From NCBI GenBank assembly GCA_023213395.1, contig CM041465.1:214465741-214529740 (forward strand): 64,000 bases of DNA, in the 5' to 3' direction. This document shows, piece by piece, positions 11,470 through 22,729 of this stretch (within the stretch, counting starts at the first letter, position 1; every line of letters begins with the position of its first letter). The position numbers and the translations under genes are program-made. Source of the stretch: Cycas panzhihuaensis (Eukaryota > Cycadophyta). The notes under the pieces are model-generated. The model saw nothing but the letters and a program-made list of their open reading frames with translations. It was not told where the DNA came from and did not search any database.

Positions 11470-12620
11470 TATCTCACAACAAGCCTTATATTGAATATTA
11501 TTCATTTATAAAGTTTATTAATAGCTTTTGTATAGTTTTATTAAATATTTGGTTGATCTTGGTTTATATGCTTTATTTAATTAATATTTCTTCATATTTA
11601 TGTGGTAATAGCAGGCGTATTCAACCTAGCATTCTTTTGGATCAATTATATTGATGTTTCATTTAATATTTTATAAGATTTCAATTGTTTTGTAGCATTT
11701 TTTTAAGGCTTTATCATATACCTAAACTTTTACAAGATGGTGTACTCTCATCTTTGATCAAAACTACTTCAAGTGACTACTCGTTGGATTCCTCTCTAAG
11801 TCCTCTCTACACCAGAATATGTGGTTCAAAAAATTATCACTCTTACAGGGAGTTATAGCTCCCAAATGTAGGGTCACTATTCTATTTGCTAAAACCCCTA
11901 GTCTAGTTTGATTTTTTTTTTTTTTTTTCACTTGTTTCTTTCTATATCTCACCCTTATATACGATCCCCTCTTCTTTGTTGTCTCTTTGGACTGCTCAAC
12001 TATGATCTTGATTCCATTTTATAGCTATTCAACCTCCTTCTCTCTAAATATATATTAGATATTTCTATAATAGTTTTAACAGAGCCAATCATATGTTTTT
12101 AAGAATATGCATTTATTACTTCCTTTTAGGATATCATCCTTCATGTTTTACATTTGGGCTTGAAGTTGTATATCATTTGGATTACTAGTAACCTACTTAG
12201 AAAGTTGTTTCAAAGCACTTGAGCAAAGAACATTATAATCTTCCATTGTTCTTTCCTTTTTAGAATGCATGTTGCTCACCCACGATGCAATCGAGAGCCT
12301 TGCTATTATCATTCATTTAAACGATATGCCAGAACATCCTCATAGTCTATTTAAGTATTAGTTCCGTATTTGCTAGTTGATAACATAATAAATAGTCTAT
12401 AAACTTCTAGTTGATTATTAAGAGCTACCATTGTATCTTTAATAGAGATTGCCATCTATTCAAGTTATCCCTATTTTTTTAGTCTACAAAGAGTGCTATA
12501 GTATATCAAAAATATTAAGGAGAATCTTCATAAGGTCATGCATGTAATCAACTAAAGTACACATAACACATAATATTAAGAATATGGGGAGCACAATGTG
12601 TTCATAGCGAAATAAAAATC
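11470..12620 (-). pseudogene. A1 gag-like region (very degraded)
   Basis: By position this should be the gag of A1. Minus-strand frames are short and no CCHC knuckle is recognisable. Short segments such as MEDYNVLCSSALKQLSK (near 12200) and EQSKETTKKRGSY (near 11960) recur at the matching place in A2 (59160-60260), so it belongs to the element, but the gag assignment is by position only. Confidence 0.4.
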
Positions 12621-12636
12621 ACTAAGATCATTTATA

Positions 12637-12671
12637 TCTATATATATATATATCTCTGTGTGTGTGTGTCT
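12637..12671. repeat. Microsatellite (TA)n with TC/TG run
   Basis: A TA run of about 17 bases followed by ctctgtgtgtgtgtgtc. At the homologous point of duplication copy 2 the repeat is (AT)n(AG)n (60301-60365). Confidence 0.9.
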
Positions 12672-12789
12672 ATCTCCTTGATCAATACACCCCCCATTGT
12701 TGATAGATTTGATCTAATTTTACTTCATTTTGATCAAAGTCTTTGATCTGTTATGTGTTTTTTATTTGAACATAATTATGATCACACAT

Positions 12790-13760
12790 ATGTCTCTTTA
12801 ATAATGAAATATGAAAAATATTATGAATAGTTATGAAAATGTAAGTTTATATGAAAGTGATCCTATCCTCTTTAGGATTTTGGATAGTCTTTTATATCTT
12901 GTTATTATTTTTTTATATCTTCCCATCTTTAAGAAACTTTACTTTGGTTTTACTTGGATAAATATGTGGTCCCTAACACTAAATTTATTTACTATCATTT
13001 TCATATTTGAATATCCTTTTTGCCAATCTTAAGCTACCTTTAAATGTTTTTTAATCAAGGTAACCTATTCCTCTATTTCTTGCAATGTTTCTAATTCAAT
13101 CATATAGTAACCTTCTAAGTTATTCTAACTTAATGGTATATTAAACCTATGCCCATACAATGATTCAAATGAACTCATCCCTAAGGATGTATGTTGGCTA
13201 TTGTTATATGTAAATTCTACTAAATGTAAGTATTCTTCCCATTTAGATGGTTGGTCTTTATATTCATCCTAAGCATACACTCAAGACTTAGTTAACCCAC
13301 TTAGCTTATCCATCTAATTTTAGATGGTGAGTAGTATTAAAATTTAACTTAGTCGTAGTTGATTTAATTAATGACTACTAAAAATTAGATGTAAAATTTT
13401 CATTTCAATTTAAAATAAGTGCTTTTGTTATTTTATATTATTGTAATATATTCTTCATGAAGATTTTTGCTATATCAGTTGCTTTATATGTTGACTTCTT
13501 AGGAATAAATTATACTAATTTTGCTAAATTGTCTTCTATTATCATAATGGAATCATTTTTCCTTATATTTTTGGAAAGGCCTATAATAAAACGTATGGAA
13601 ATTACCTTCCATTTCTACTTCGTAATTTTTAAATGTTATAATAATCTTATAGGATGTTGATACTCCACCTTGACCTTATGACATTGTAAATAATGAGTAA
13701 TATAATCTACTATATCCTTCTTCATTCTTGGCTAAAAATAAAAAAGAAAATCTTTCTTTA
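12790..13760 (-). pseudogene. A2 integrase (broken, chromodomain missing)
   Basis: Counterpart of the A1 integrase on the minus strand, with the same VKVEYQHP entry and WKW- core-entry motifs near 13600-13680 and the same tail near 12940-12990. The C-terminal part ends at the duplication junction near 12780, so there is no chromodomain. Stops occur at different places from A1, indicating decay after the duplication as well as before it. Confidence 0.75.
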
Positions 13761-13991
13761 TAATTATGAGACTCTTTTAATATCTTGGACAATCTATATA
13801 GAGAATATTATGAGATTCCTCCATAATTAATGTTTAGATCAGAACATCATTTAGAATATAGGTTCAATGTAGAACATAAGTAGTCTATGATCTAAAATAT
13901 AGTAGTCTATATACTTAGGTGCCAACTTTGCATCCGTTTATTTATTTTGTGACTAATTATCCAAAAGGCCCTCCACTTTATTAAGTAATTT

Positions 13992-14823
13992 TTATACGGT
14001 GGTGGCTTTTAAGTACTGTTTAGAAGCACTAATGGTAGCAATATAAACTAACCTCAAGCAATATTGAGCTAAGCTAGTCAAAGCAACATGTCTTTTATGA
14101 CTTAATCTATCAACAACCTTATTTTCCTCCCCCTTTACGTACTTTATGTCAAAGTCATATCCTAATAGGACCTCCATCTATCTCTTGTATCTCATATTAA
14201 ACTATGGGTTTGTGAAGAAATATATCAAGCTATCATGGTCACTCTTTAACTCAAACTTATTTCCTAAAAGGTAATGTCTTTACATTTTTAATGCACGCAC
14301 CATTATAGCCAACTCTAAAGTATGTGTTGAGTAATTTGTTTTTATGACCTTTTAGTTTTTATGACTCATAGAAAATTATCTTAGCATTTTGCATGAAAAA
14401 TCCATTAATTCTTTCTACACAAACATTAGTGAAAATGACATGGTTTATATTAGGACATGATAATATAAGAATAGTTGTAGATGTGAGTAAAACCTTGAGA
14501 TTATAGAATCTTTTATTGCATTTGATAGTCCACTCAAACTTTTTACCCTTCTTTTATAATAAAGTAATTAGACATATAAGTCTATAAAATTATTAAACAT
14601 ACCTTCAATAATAACCTATAATATCCATAAAGTTCCTTACCTTAGACACATTCCTTAGTCTAAACCACTCCATGATAGGCTTGACCTTTTGTGGATCAAT
14701 ATAGATTCTTTCTTTTAATATAGCATGTCCTAGATAGTGTATTTATTCTTGGTAGAATTCATATCTATTCAACTTAGCATATAACTTATACTCTCTTAAG
14801 AGTTGTTATACCCTCCTTAAGTG
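13992..14823 (-). pseudogene. A2 RNase H, up to the element C insertion
   Basis: Contains the linker EVLLGYDFDIKYVKGEENKV and VVDRLSHKR on the minus strand (13992-14177). Remnants of the rest of RNase H follow, running to the junction with element C. The reading frame continues on the other side of C at 50463 in the RT. It is broken by stops. Confidence 0.75.
14819..14823. repeat. Target-site duplication of C, left (AAGTG)
   Basis: AAGTG is repeated at 50463-50467. The uninterrupted homologue in copy A1 (near 2735) has a single aagtg, so the empty site is visible in the same window. Confidence 0.93.
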
Positions 14824-17813
14824 TGTTTCCCGACTGTCGGGAATGGGTATGGACAAGTCGTCTCAAGTAAGCACAAGTATGCTCCCATCTCCCTTCTCAG
14901 TCATTTTAGAAGGTAGATTAAAGTGTTGCTTAATTCATTGCATGGTTGAGTGTCTCATCTTTGTGATTGCCATGCATCCCGCTGCTTGATCGTGCTGCAT
15001 GTCCTTAGACTATGACGACCCGCAGGACGTGCTTCTCCGTGAGGCATGCGCCCTGATGGTGCCTTACAACCCTCTACTACACCTCCACATTACCTCGAGC
15101 ATCAACCAATTTGTTATCTTCTCACACCTTTATCACCTTATTATAACTCTTAGTATTTCACTATAAGTAGTTGACATTTTATATCTATCCATGCGTTTCT
15201 TGGGAGCCCTACCTCTCGATGCCCTATCTGGTCTAGCCCATTTTCCCACTTAGACTGCCCCCACCCACTTGGATAGGAGGGCTAGCCCCTCATAGGCCTA
15301 GAGTACTCTCTTCTAGGGCCTCCAAGACCCTTATTTCTCTTTTCATTGCATTTTGGCCCCACATCGCTGCAAACTTAGCAGTACCACAAAGTTTGTCACG
15401 GTACCATGGAGTTTACTGCAATGTGACTATTTACTTCTATTTTTTTAATCCGTCGCGGTAATTTTCATATTTTTTGTGAAATTACCACATGGATTAGTTG
15501 GTCTCTGAGTCCCAGTGTAACCCTAATCACTCAATTAGGGCTAGGGTTGAGTATGAATCCTAAAAAGTTCCTCATTTCTTCCTCTTACACTCTCTAACAA
15601 CATCTAACAAGCTCTCATAACTTTCTTTCTTCTGCTCTTCCACTGCCTCTGTAAGCTTCCTCTTGCAGGAAACGCCCTGCATCTACTGAGATCCTACCTA
15701 GACTCTGCCTTCCATAGCTCAAGTTCATGGAACCTATCTCGTCAACGAGCTCCACCTAGCGGCAACACCATTCAACACTTATATCCATAGGCATTCAACA
15801 ATTTTCTTCTTTAGATTTTGCTAGGATTCCCTTACAAATGCCTAGATCAACTTCCTCTTACGCTGCTCTCAGGTAAGTCTGCTACACACTCAGCCTAGCA
15901 AGTAACTCTTTTTATTTTTCCTCATTTCACCTCCTTGAAACTCCTTTCAAAGCTAAGGTCTCTTCCGTACATCTTCTATTTTCAGTATTTTCTAGTTTAT
16001 GCAGGAGGTATTTCCCTACGGTTTTCCTTTCATATTTGCATTTTCTTTCTGTTATCTCTCCGGTCTCTCCAAGAGGGTTGTGAGGTGAGCCCCTCAAGAT
16101 GTGAGTGAAGGAAGTACTCAGTAGATTCCGTACCCAATAAGGCTAGCTTTCCAATGGGCAATCCCCCTTCTCCTCCTTTGCTATCCTCCTTGTGTCTTCC
16201 TTGGGCCATCGGGCAACCTCAGAAAGGAGGCTATTACTAGAACCAATGTATGAAGCCCCTTACTACACTATTTTTAGCCTTGAGAGCCCCATATTAGTAG
16301 GGTGTTTCAGCCCCTAGTGGTATTATATGCCTCTTTTGGCCATTCCCTCATTCAGTGTTGTACATGCTACATACCGCAACCTTGGTAATACTAACAATAT
16401 TTCTAGCTTTCATACTATTTATTCCTCTCACCATTAGCTGTCATATAGGCTACCTAAACCTACTATCCTTATGCTCAAAGGTAGCGTGGAGGTACTTACA
16501 TCAGGGGTTTAGCCATTTTGAGGCTAACTACTAGCATTCATTACTTATTGTGACTTATGTTGATAAGTTTGGAAGTAGCTTTCAATTAAATATTTTGCAT
16601 TGTTTCCAGCACTTCACTTATGACTTTTCGGTACTTTACTTCCTCTATATATATGCACCTACTTGGAATTCTAATAGCCCCTTGAAGGAAGGGGAAGGCA
16701 ACCTTTGTGTTTATAGGTTCTATCACAACGTTCACAAAAAGGAAAAGGCACTTCAATCCAGGTAAGTCTTCATCTTTCTCCTTTTCATTTCACTCCCTCA
16801 TATAGTTGCTTTGTTTCCTTTTGTCCTTTCCAGTTTTCCTTTCTTTTCTTTTACAAGGGGAAGGTAAGGAAGCCCCCCCAATACTACCTCTTAATAACAT
16901 TGGTGCGTTAGACAATGACAAGGGCGCAATCGTAGCATATAGGCAAGTTATCTTCTTTGGCCACATAACTTTCTAGGTACGAACTTCCCCTCCTTTCATA
17001 GCTCTTTGCCTTTGTTATTATTGGGTCCATCATCTTGCATAATAAACAACATAAAAGGAAAAGAGCAATCAAATGACCTACACACATTCATCTTGCATAT
17101 GCATGTTGCATGTTGCCTTTATAGGAAGGAGCATATTATAGGAATTATACTTCCCTCCTCTCCTACCTGAATGTAAAACGTCCCTTAGCTTTGCATTTCC
17201 TAGCATGCATGCTTGAGCTTGTTTAGAATATTTCTTGTATTTTCTCATTTAAAAACAAAAGACAGTGAGAGAGTATTTTACGTTCCTCTTTTGTGAAAGT
17301 GAATGAGAGCCCTTTTATTATCCCTTCATATGCATCCTTCACACCCTATTCACACACGCTACTCTAGTTGCCCTTGTTGGGATCCAGGTCCTTTCACTCA
17401 TAAAGTGGTAAGTGGCCTTTTTCCATTACTTCTTTCCCTTGTATACTTGCCTTAGGTGAGTAGGCCTAAGGAGTTCCTTTTGTGTCTATCCTACACACAC
17501 CATATCACTTTCCCATAGGATTTCTTTCCTCCATTGGGCCTCCCTTCCCCTTCCAGCCATCCAACGGTGGGAGGATTCCATCTTTTGGGGTTATCTGAGA
17601 TACCTTACATGTATCTTGCCCTTCAAGCCAAAAACCTAAGTTGCCTTGAGGAAGTTATATGCCATTCATGGGTCTCAAACCTGCGTTCTGATGCACGAAT
17701 GCCCTGTGTGGGTGTTTCCTTCACTTGCAGGATTGTATCTACTATTCTAGAACTTACCGTTGATTAGCCCAATATTTACCAAGTGTAGTTACCATCCCAT
17801 AAACAAGATTCCA
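14824..17813 (+). repeat. C 5' LTR (2990 bp, full length)
   Basis: Starts tgtttcccgac and ends aagattcca. Matches the 3' LTR at 48312-50462, which lacks the segment equivalent to about 16785-17620. A degraded TATA box (gagtatgaat) is at 15549-15558. A cluster of near-palindromic GGTAC motifs with AAACTT/AAGTTT lies at about 15365-15425. In the first 155 or so bases about 19 positions differ between the two LTRs (hand count). No genes were seen inside; short open frames here are not conserved features. Confidence 0.93.
15549..15558 (+). promoter_or_regulatory. Degraded TATA box of C 5' LTR
   Basis: gagtatgaat. The matching position in the C 3' LTR reads gagtataaag (49037-49046) and in solo LTR E gggtataaat (45702-45711). 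The conserved placement about 670-730 bp into each LTR marks the likely U3/R boundary. Confidence 0.6.
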
Positions 17814-17821
17814 TTGGTGAC
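17814..17821 (+). promoter_or_regulatory. C primer-binding site, left fragment
   Basis: ttggtgac follows the 5' LTR and is cut here by element D. The remainder (catactggggac) resumes at 33818. Together they resemble the Arg-tRNA type primer site (TGGCGAC...CTGGGGAC) described for Ogre-like elements. Confidence 0.75.
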
Positions 17822-20700
17822 TGGATGTACGTCTATGGGATAGTCACCTAGCTTGGTAGGAATGATGACGGTCGATAGTGGTATCGAGGGTGTGGGTGAA
17901 AACCTACAAGTGAAGTAAGTATCATGCAGGGTGCCCCGTGTACTAGAGCATAAGTTTGGGACCTATGAATGATACCTAACTACCTTAGAGTGGTCCTCTG
18001 TCTCAAAGAGAAAGAGGGAAAACAAGAAAGTTAGTCTGAATAAACTCGAGAGGAAGATCCTCCTACCCTTGGATAGCTGGAAGGGGAAGAGAGGAGTCTT
18101 CAAAGGTTTCCCTATGGTGGAGGGAAATGAGCGGGGACAAAGTAGGCGATAGCCTATGATGTGACCAAGTTCCTCTTGGTTATTTGACCAAGCAAATAAG
18201 GCCAAGAGGGAGAGAAAGAAATGAGAATGGGACAACTAAACCAAAGTTTCCTCTAATGATCCGAAAAAGAAACAGGAAAGGAAATGGGAATAGATGTCAC
18301 ATATGCAAGCAAATAATACTAAGTGGGAATAAACCGAAAGGGAAAGCTAGGCTTTGCAAGCAAAGGAAAAGGAAAGGGTAAGTTTCATATAGGTCCTTTT
18401 CCTACGAGGGTTAAATGTACGATGTGCAAATATACAAATGTAAATAAAAGATATTATTTCCCCTTTCACTTTTATGTGTAATCTACTTAACTAACACATA
18501 GATCCTAAACAAAAGTAAGAAAGAGAAAGTGAGAGTTAAAGGGAGGATGCACGTACCCGGAAAATGTAGCGGCCGATGGAAGACCTCACCCATGCGCGAT
18601 GTACATCCTCACGTCAATCTAAGGATGCGTAGCCAAGTCTTGATGGGAATGATAGGGGCTTCCTTACCTTCCCCTTTATAAAAAGAAAGCGAAAAGGAAA
18701 GAAGCAAAAGCAAAGGAACAAAACAATAGACCTTACCCATATCTAAACACTTTATACCTTCGCAAGAGCACCACGATAACCTGCACATGCACAAACTTAT
18801 CCCTTCCAAGAAGGGATTGCAAAAGATAAACTATGTACATGCAAGTATATATATGATATTTATGTTAGAGTGTTAGCAAAAAATAGTTACTGTAACAAGC
18901 TCTAAAACCCCCTCTCAAGCAAGGGTAAACATCAAGCAAAAATGGGGTAAGGGAAGCCTCAGGATGGCCAACCCTCCACTGGGTTCTCCACAGAACTCTT
19001 AAGTACAGCAAGGTAATGGTAAAGACAACTAAGGACAACCAAGAGATGCAAAGAAAAGGGTAACCAAGTGTTAGGGAAATATGCAAGAAACGAAGTTGCT
19101 ATGGGCAGCAATTTAGTACACAAACCCTTGCCAATGATATCAAGGGATACCCAACAATGTGAGGGATGCTACAGGGGTCCAAGTAAGAGGTGAGCAGGCC
19201 TGGAATCAGTGCAATAAGATGTTGTGTATGCTAATAATCCAGCGCAAGCCTAGGGCTCAATCACTCCTAATAATCCCAAGAAGAGCATGGAGCAAGAGAA
19301 GAGAAGGTGGGAAGGGATTACCCTTGGAGAGAAGGACTGAAAAGGGTGACTGCCCTACCTTACTCTCTTCACCCAACCTTGTGACTTTTCTCTCACTACT
19401 CCCTCAAAGAAAACTAGCAAGAGAAAGGTAGAGCCAGGGAGCAACAAGCCAAATACAATGGAAATAAATCTTGTTATGGTGAAACCTAAAGGGAACAGGC
19501 ACATAAGATGAGAAATAGGTCTAAAATGGGGGTAACTTACTATAAATATGGAAGAGAAGGGTTTGGAAGACCTACTGGGCAGATATATGGAAGATTTGGG
19601 CCTGCTAACAGTGAGAAGAGGAATCCTGCAAGGGTTTACAAGAGAGATTCCAACAGACAACTAAAAGGGACACTTGTTAGGCAAGTTAGAGAAGAATTAG
19701 CACTAAAATTGCTTGATAAAACCTGGAGATAGGCTTCCTACCATGGAAGTAAGGAGTTACAGGTGAATCCTAGCCTGGGGTTGTAGGAAATGCAGAACTA
19801 TAAGTACACCTATAGCAGAAAGAGAAGGAGAGCAGAAGTTACATCAAGAACTGTTGTATTAGAGAGCAAAAAATAACCTAAGAGTGCCTCAAAATGATGA
19901 GGGTTTGGATACTTATACCTGTGCCATCCCTAAGTGAGTGAATAGGGCACGAATGGGGCTGAGGTGGATGTGAGGCCACGTGGTGATTCTACAGGAAACG
20001 CAAGAAGTGCCATGGTAGATTTTAAAACATAACTGACAACAGTCACACCACGACACACTTCGCAGTACCGCGGTAAACTTCATGGTACTGCGGTAAACTT
20101 CGCGGTACCGCTAAGTTTACAGCGGTGCAAGACCAAAAAGCTAGAATGGTAGAATTCTGGGTTCCAGGAGCTCTGGGAGGTGATGTGGCACGCCTGGGAG
20201 GGGACCAAAAAGCCACAATGGAAGAATTCCAGGTTCTGGAAGCTCTAGGAGATGATGTGGCAGGCCTGGGAGGGGCTGGCCCTCCTGTCTAGGTGGCTGG
20301 GATAGTCCAAAATACACGTGGATAGAGGCAAGCAAACATCAATAGGCAAAAGGTCCTAGAAATAAGGTGCTAGGAGTTCAAGGTCGAGGCATGGATGGGT
20401 CATACAGTCTAACATAAACTCGAGGCAATGTGGAGACAACGCGGAGAGTCGTAAAGTACCATGGGGATGCCTACCTTGCAGAAAGGTAGGTCCCGCTGGG
20501 TTGTCATAAGCTCACGATATGACAGGCAGCATGAACAGGCAATAAATGCAAAGTAATCATGCAAATGAAGTAAGCAGTCATGCAATGAGGTAACACTTCT
20601 ATCAACCTTTCCAAAGAAATAGCACAAGTGAAAAGGAATAAGTATACCTGAGCTTACCTGAGTCGACCTGTCCGTATCCATTCCTGGTAGCCAAGAAACA
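17822..20700 (-). repeat. D 3' LTR (2879 bp, left side)
   Basis: On the plus strand it starts tggatgtacg and ends caagaaaca, i.e. TGTTTC...CATCCA on the minus strand. It aligns with 31969-33812, which lacks about 1 kb. It contains a TATA candidate on the minus strand (19907-19919), GGTAC-type palindromes at about 20045-20125, and an approximately 72-bp direct tandem duplication at about 20130-20275 that is single in the right LTR. Open frames in it are not conserved genes. Confidence 0.92.
19907..19919 (-). promoter_or_regulatory. TATA box of D 3' LTR
   Basis: ggtataagtatcc on the minus strand, at the place where solo LTR E has gggtataaatccc. The 5' LTR copy of D lacks this region altogether. 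Confidence 0.55.
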
Positions 20701-20712
20701 CTGCCCCCTTGA
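20701..20712 (-). promoter_or_regulatory. D polypurine tract
   Basis: Minus strand reads atcaagggggcag directly before the 3' LTR. The C counterpart is caaaggggcag at 48301-48311. Expected primer for second-strand DNA synthesis. Confidence 0.8.
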
Positions 20713-21121
20713 TAGCAGAGCCTCACCACTCGGAAGCATGGTGTGATGGCGAATGCTGGCAACACAACTGTCAGTAGTACATATGCATGTATATATATAA
20801 ATCATGATCATAACAGGAGTCAAAGGTGCCAGCGAGTGTTGTGGCGGAACACGTGGATATGAGGACAAGGGTGGAGATGACATAGGGGTTGCCTATGTGC
20901 CACCCAGGAATCGATTGGAAGCTAGAAGGATGAGGTGGTTGCCCCCATTATAAAAATGCAAAGAGAAGTGCATGATAAAGTCAGGTAGAAGAGATAAATG
21001 AGTAAACCTAGTAGTCGTCATAGTTTAACCTCATTAGCAGCTAGCTTTTGGAGGTACAAAAGGATCGTAAGGTGATGTGCATAACGGCCTGGGACTTGGG
21101 TGATAGAGTGACCAGGCAAGT
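20713..21121 (-). other. D spacer between distal RNase H and PPT
   Basis: About 400 bp with clear nucleotide homology to the corresponding stretch of C (47901-48300). No protein motif was seen. Confidence 0.6.
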
Positions 21122-21502
21122 CTCAAGGATAGTCAGTAAGAAGAGGAAGGCAATGCTCAAGGATGAGGCGAACGAGACTATCTACCTCAGTGTTGAGGGC
21201 CCGAGGAATGTGTCGGATGTCAACAGACTGGAAATTAGCCAAAAGAGACCTAGCAGCCAAAGCGAGGGCTCTCAAGTGAGGGCATTGCACCTGGTAAACC
21301 TAGGTGAGATGGGACACTAGAACCTGGGAGTTGTAGAGAAGAATGATTGACCCATGTACTTGGCTTTGTTACTGGTGGCCTCAGGGAGGAAGATTCCAGA
21401 GCATAGGAAATCATATCCAAAAGAGCTGTGAAGAATCCATATAGAAGTAGAAGGTCCAGGATTACCGTGGCTTCCGCCATCAGTAAAGATGAAGAGAGAC
21501 AT
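21122..21502 (-). pseudogene. D distal RNase H (aRNH-like), downstream of integrase
   Basis: Second RNase H domain, separate from the one in pol. The minus-strand frame opens MSLFIFTDGGSHGNPGPS, the classic first strand with catalytic Asp and the GNPGPS loop. SNKAKY follows (family N-EAEY; the catalytic Glu is now Lys). After a small frame-breaking deletion it continues with SQVLVSHL, CPHLRALALAARSLLANF and SVDIRHIPRALNTEVDSL. HIPR--N-EAD-L is the end of archaeal-type RNase H domains in Tat elements, and the last Asp is kept. A TGA ends it at the same place in C, so that stop is probably genuine. Located about 3.8 kb beyond integrase, which is unusual. Confidence 0.75.
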
Positions 21503-22044
21503 AAATGATGACAGAAAAATTCTCGGTGGAGAAAATATGTAGTAATATAAGAGTTAGGGTAAAAAGGAGGCTCGTAAGGTAAGCAATAAATGCCTGTGAA
21601 GGGTAGGAGGACCTAGCAATGAGGCTACCCAAAGATAAAAGCAGGCTATCCAGCCACTAGCTGAGAGTGGGCAGAAAAAGGGCACCTTGGGGGGGCCAAA
21701 GGTTGCTTAAGAAAGTAAAGAATGATTTTGATTAGATGGAGCGTTCCCTTTGGAGGCCTAAGAGCAGGAACAGGCTCCAAAAATGGGTCTAAGATGGCAA
21801 AACGAGCTAAACGAGTATAAACTCAAGCATGCATGGGAGTGACATGCAAAACGAGACAAAAAGGGCCTTGCGAAAGATGCATTGGTAGGGTGCCATAAAT
21901 GCATCCACAAGAAAGAGCAAAACGAAGGCTATGGGAGCACAACAGGAGATGGGGCCAGAAGGCAAAGATGATCAAGGGTAAGGGATGATCCAAATGGCTG
22001 TCATGAGAGCGAAAATGGAGGCAGTGCCTATCGGGGTCCCCGCC

Positions 22045-22052
22045 TATATAAG
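22045..22052 (+). promoter_or_regulatory. Conserved TATA box facing the antisense gene in D
   Basis: tatataag, matching the plant TATA consensus. The same word lies on the opposite strand of C at 44154-44161, with flanking bases also conserved (cctatataaggaaaa). About 680 bp upstream of the start codon at 22730, so a long or spliced leader would be needed. Confidence 0.5.
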
Positions 22053-22493
22053 GAAAAATAATGAAAACGAGATTCATTTTCACGGGCTCTCGAATGAATC
22101 CAGAGCCATTCCCTTACACAGCGGAGCGCTATGTAACTTTGGAGGCATGCAGAGGGAGATCAGACCGTCGGATTAGGGCCAGAGGACAATCGTTGGGACC
22201 GTAGAGATGAGATGACGAGCGCTAGGCCAGATCCAGTGAGTGGATCCTAGAAAACCCAACCCATCTCGCAATTTTAAGTTTATTATTTTTTATGGTTTCT
22301 ATGTAGGTTTTCAGGCCCCATATGGGTAAGAAATGACCTCCTGGAGTCTAAATTGAACCTAGAAAGAGGCGGGACCAGGGCATTAGGCAGCCCCGGTCCC
22401 AGTGGGCTGGGCTGTGGCCCACCAAAGGAAACATTTTTTGGTTTTTAGCAGGGAAAACCCTCTCTTTTGGGGGGGTGCCATTCACATCACGGT

Positions 22494-22517
22494 AAAGATC
22501 GCGGTGCTGCGATCTTT
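22494..22517. other. Hairpin in D intergenic region
   Basis: Inverted repeat aaagatcgc / gcgatcttt with a six-base loop. The C equivalent (43698-43719) keeps the pairing while changing the bases (aagattgcag / ctgcaatctt). Confidence 0.6.
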
Positions 22518-22729
22518 GCCATGGGGCCCCGATCATTGCAGGACCCTGGCTAAACTCTGTTGTACCGTGAAATTTGGCACGGTGCAAAGGTAGAACTACA
22601 AAAGAAAAGAGATTGGGGCCCAATGGGCCCCAAATCTCAACCAGGAGGAGCTGAGAGATAGCCCAGAAGATGAGGAGTGTGTGTAGGTCTAGTTCTGGTT
22701 AGTTTGGTTGTGTTTTATAGGCTGTGATC

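Larger units (their letters stand above)
480..12766 (-). mobile_element. Element A1: Ty3/gypsy chromovirus-like retrotransposon, interrupted by copia B1
   Basis: Minus-strand Ty3/gypsy remnant in two arms (about 480-3227 and 10855-12766), split by element B1. Reading the minus strand gives a degraded gag-like region, a protease-RT linker, then RT, RNase H, integrase and a C-terminal chromodomain, which is the gypsy order. No LTR of its own was identified with confidence. The coding frames are broken by many stops. A second copy, A2, with the same internal insertion lies to the right. Superfamily and orientation are well supported. The chromovirus lineage rests on the degraded chromodomain. 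Confidence 0.8.
708..12766. repeat. Segmental tandem duplication, copy 1 (A1+B1)
   Basis: This block is homologous over its whole length to 12767-60470 once element C (14824-50462 plus one AAGTG) is removed. The left limit of homology is near 708, just inside the end of A's integrase: copy 1 continues leftward into the chromodomain while copy 2 meets the right end of copy 1. The right limit is the shared stretch ending near 12766/60468. Both copies hold the copia element at the same base with the same TSD, which two independent insertions would not be expected to produce. Confidence 0.85.
21503..22729. promoter_or_regulatory. D divergent intergenic region between distal RNase H and antisense gene
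   Basis: 1.2 kb separating two divergent genes. Conserved with C (43484-44719). It holds a TATATAAG box at 22045-22052 on the plus strand, i.e. facing the antisense gene, with a G-rich block beside it. It also holds a hairpin at 22494-22517. A possible leader intron (donor gtgagt at 22236, acceptor ttttatag ending 22720) lies just before the antisense start codon. Promoter activity is inferred from conservation only. Confidence 0.5.

Noticed and set aside
14824-15060. Possible retained host exon or tRNA-like sequence in the C LTR (tatgacgaccc, atgcgccctgatgg)
   Set aside because: Compared by eye with the 3' LTR; changes are spread evenly with no frame or cloverleaf preserved.
18184-19732. 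Several 60-100 aa frames on both strands in the D left LTR
   Set aside because: Not kept in the right LTR or in solo LTR E; purine-rich U5 sequence produces basic open frames.
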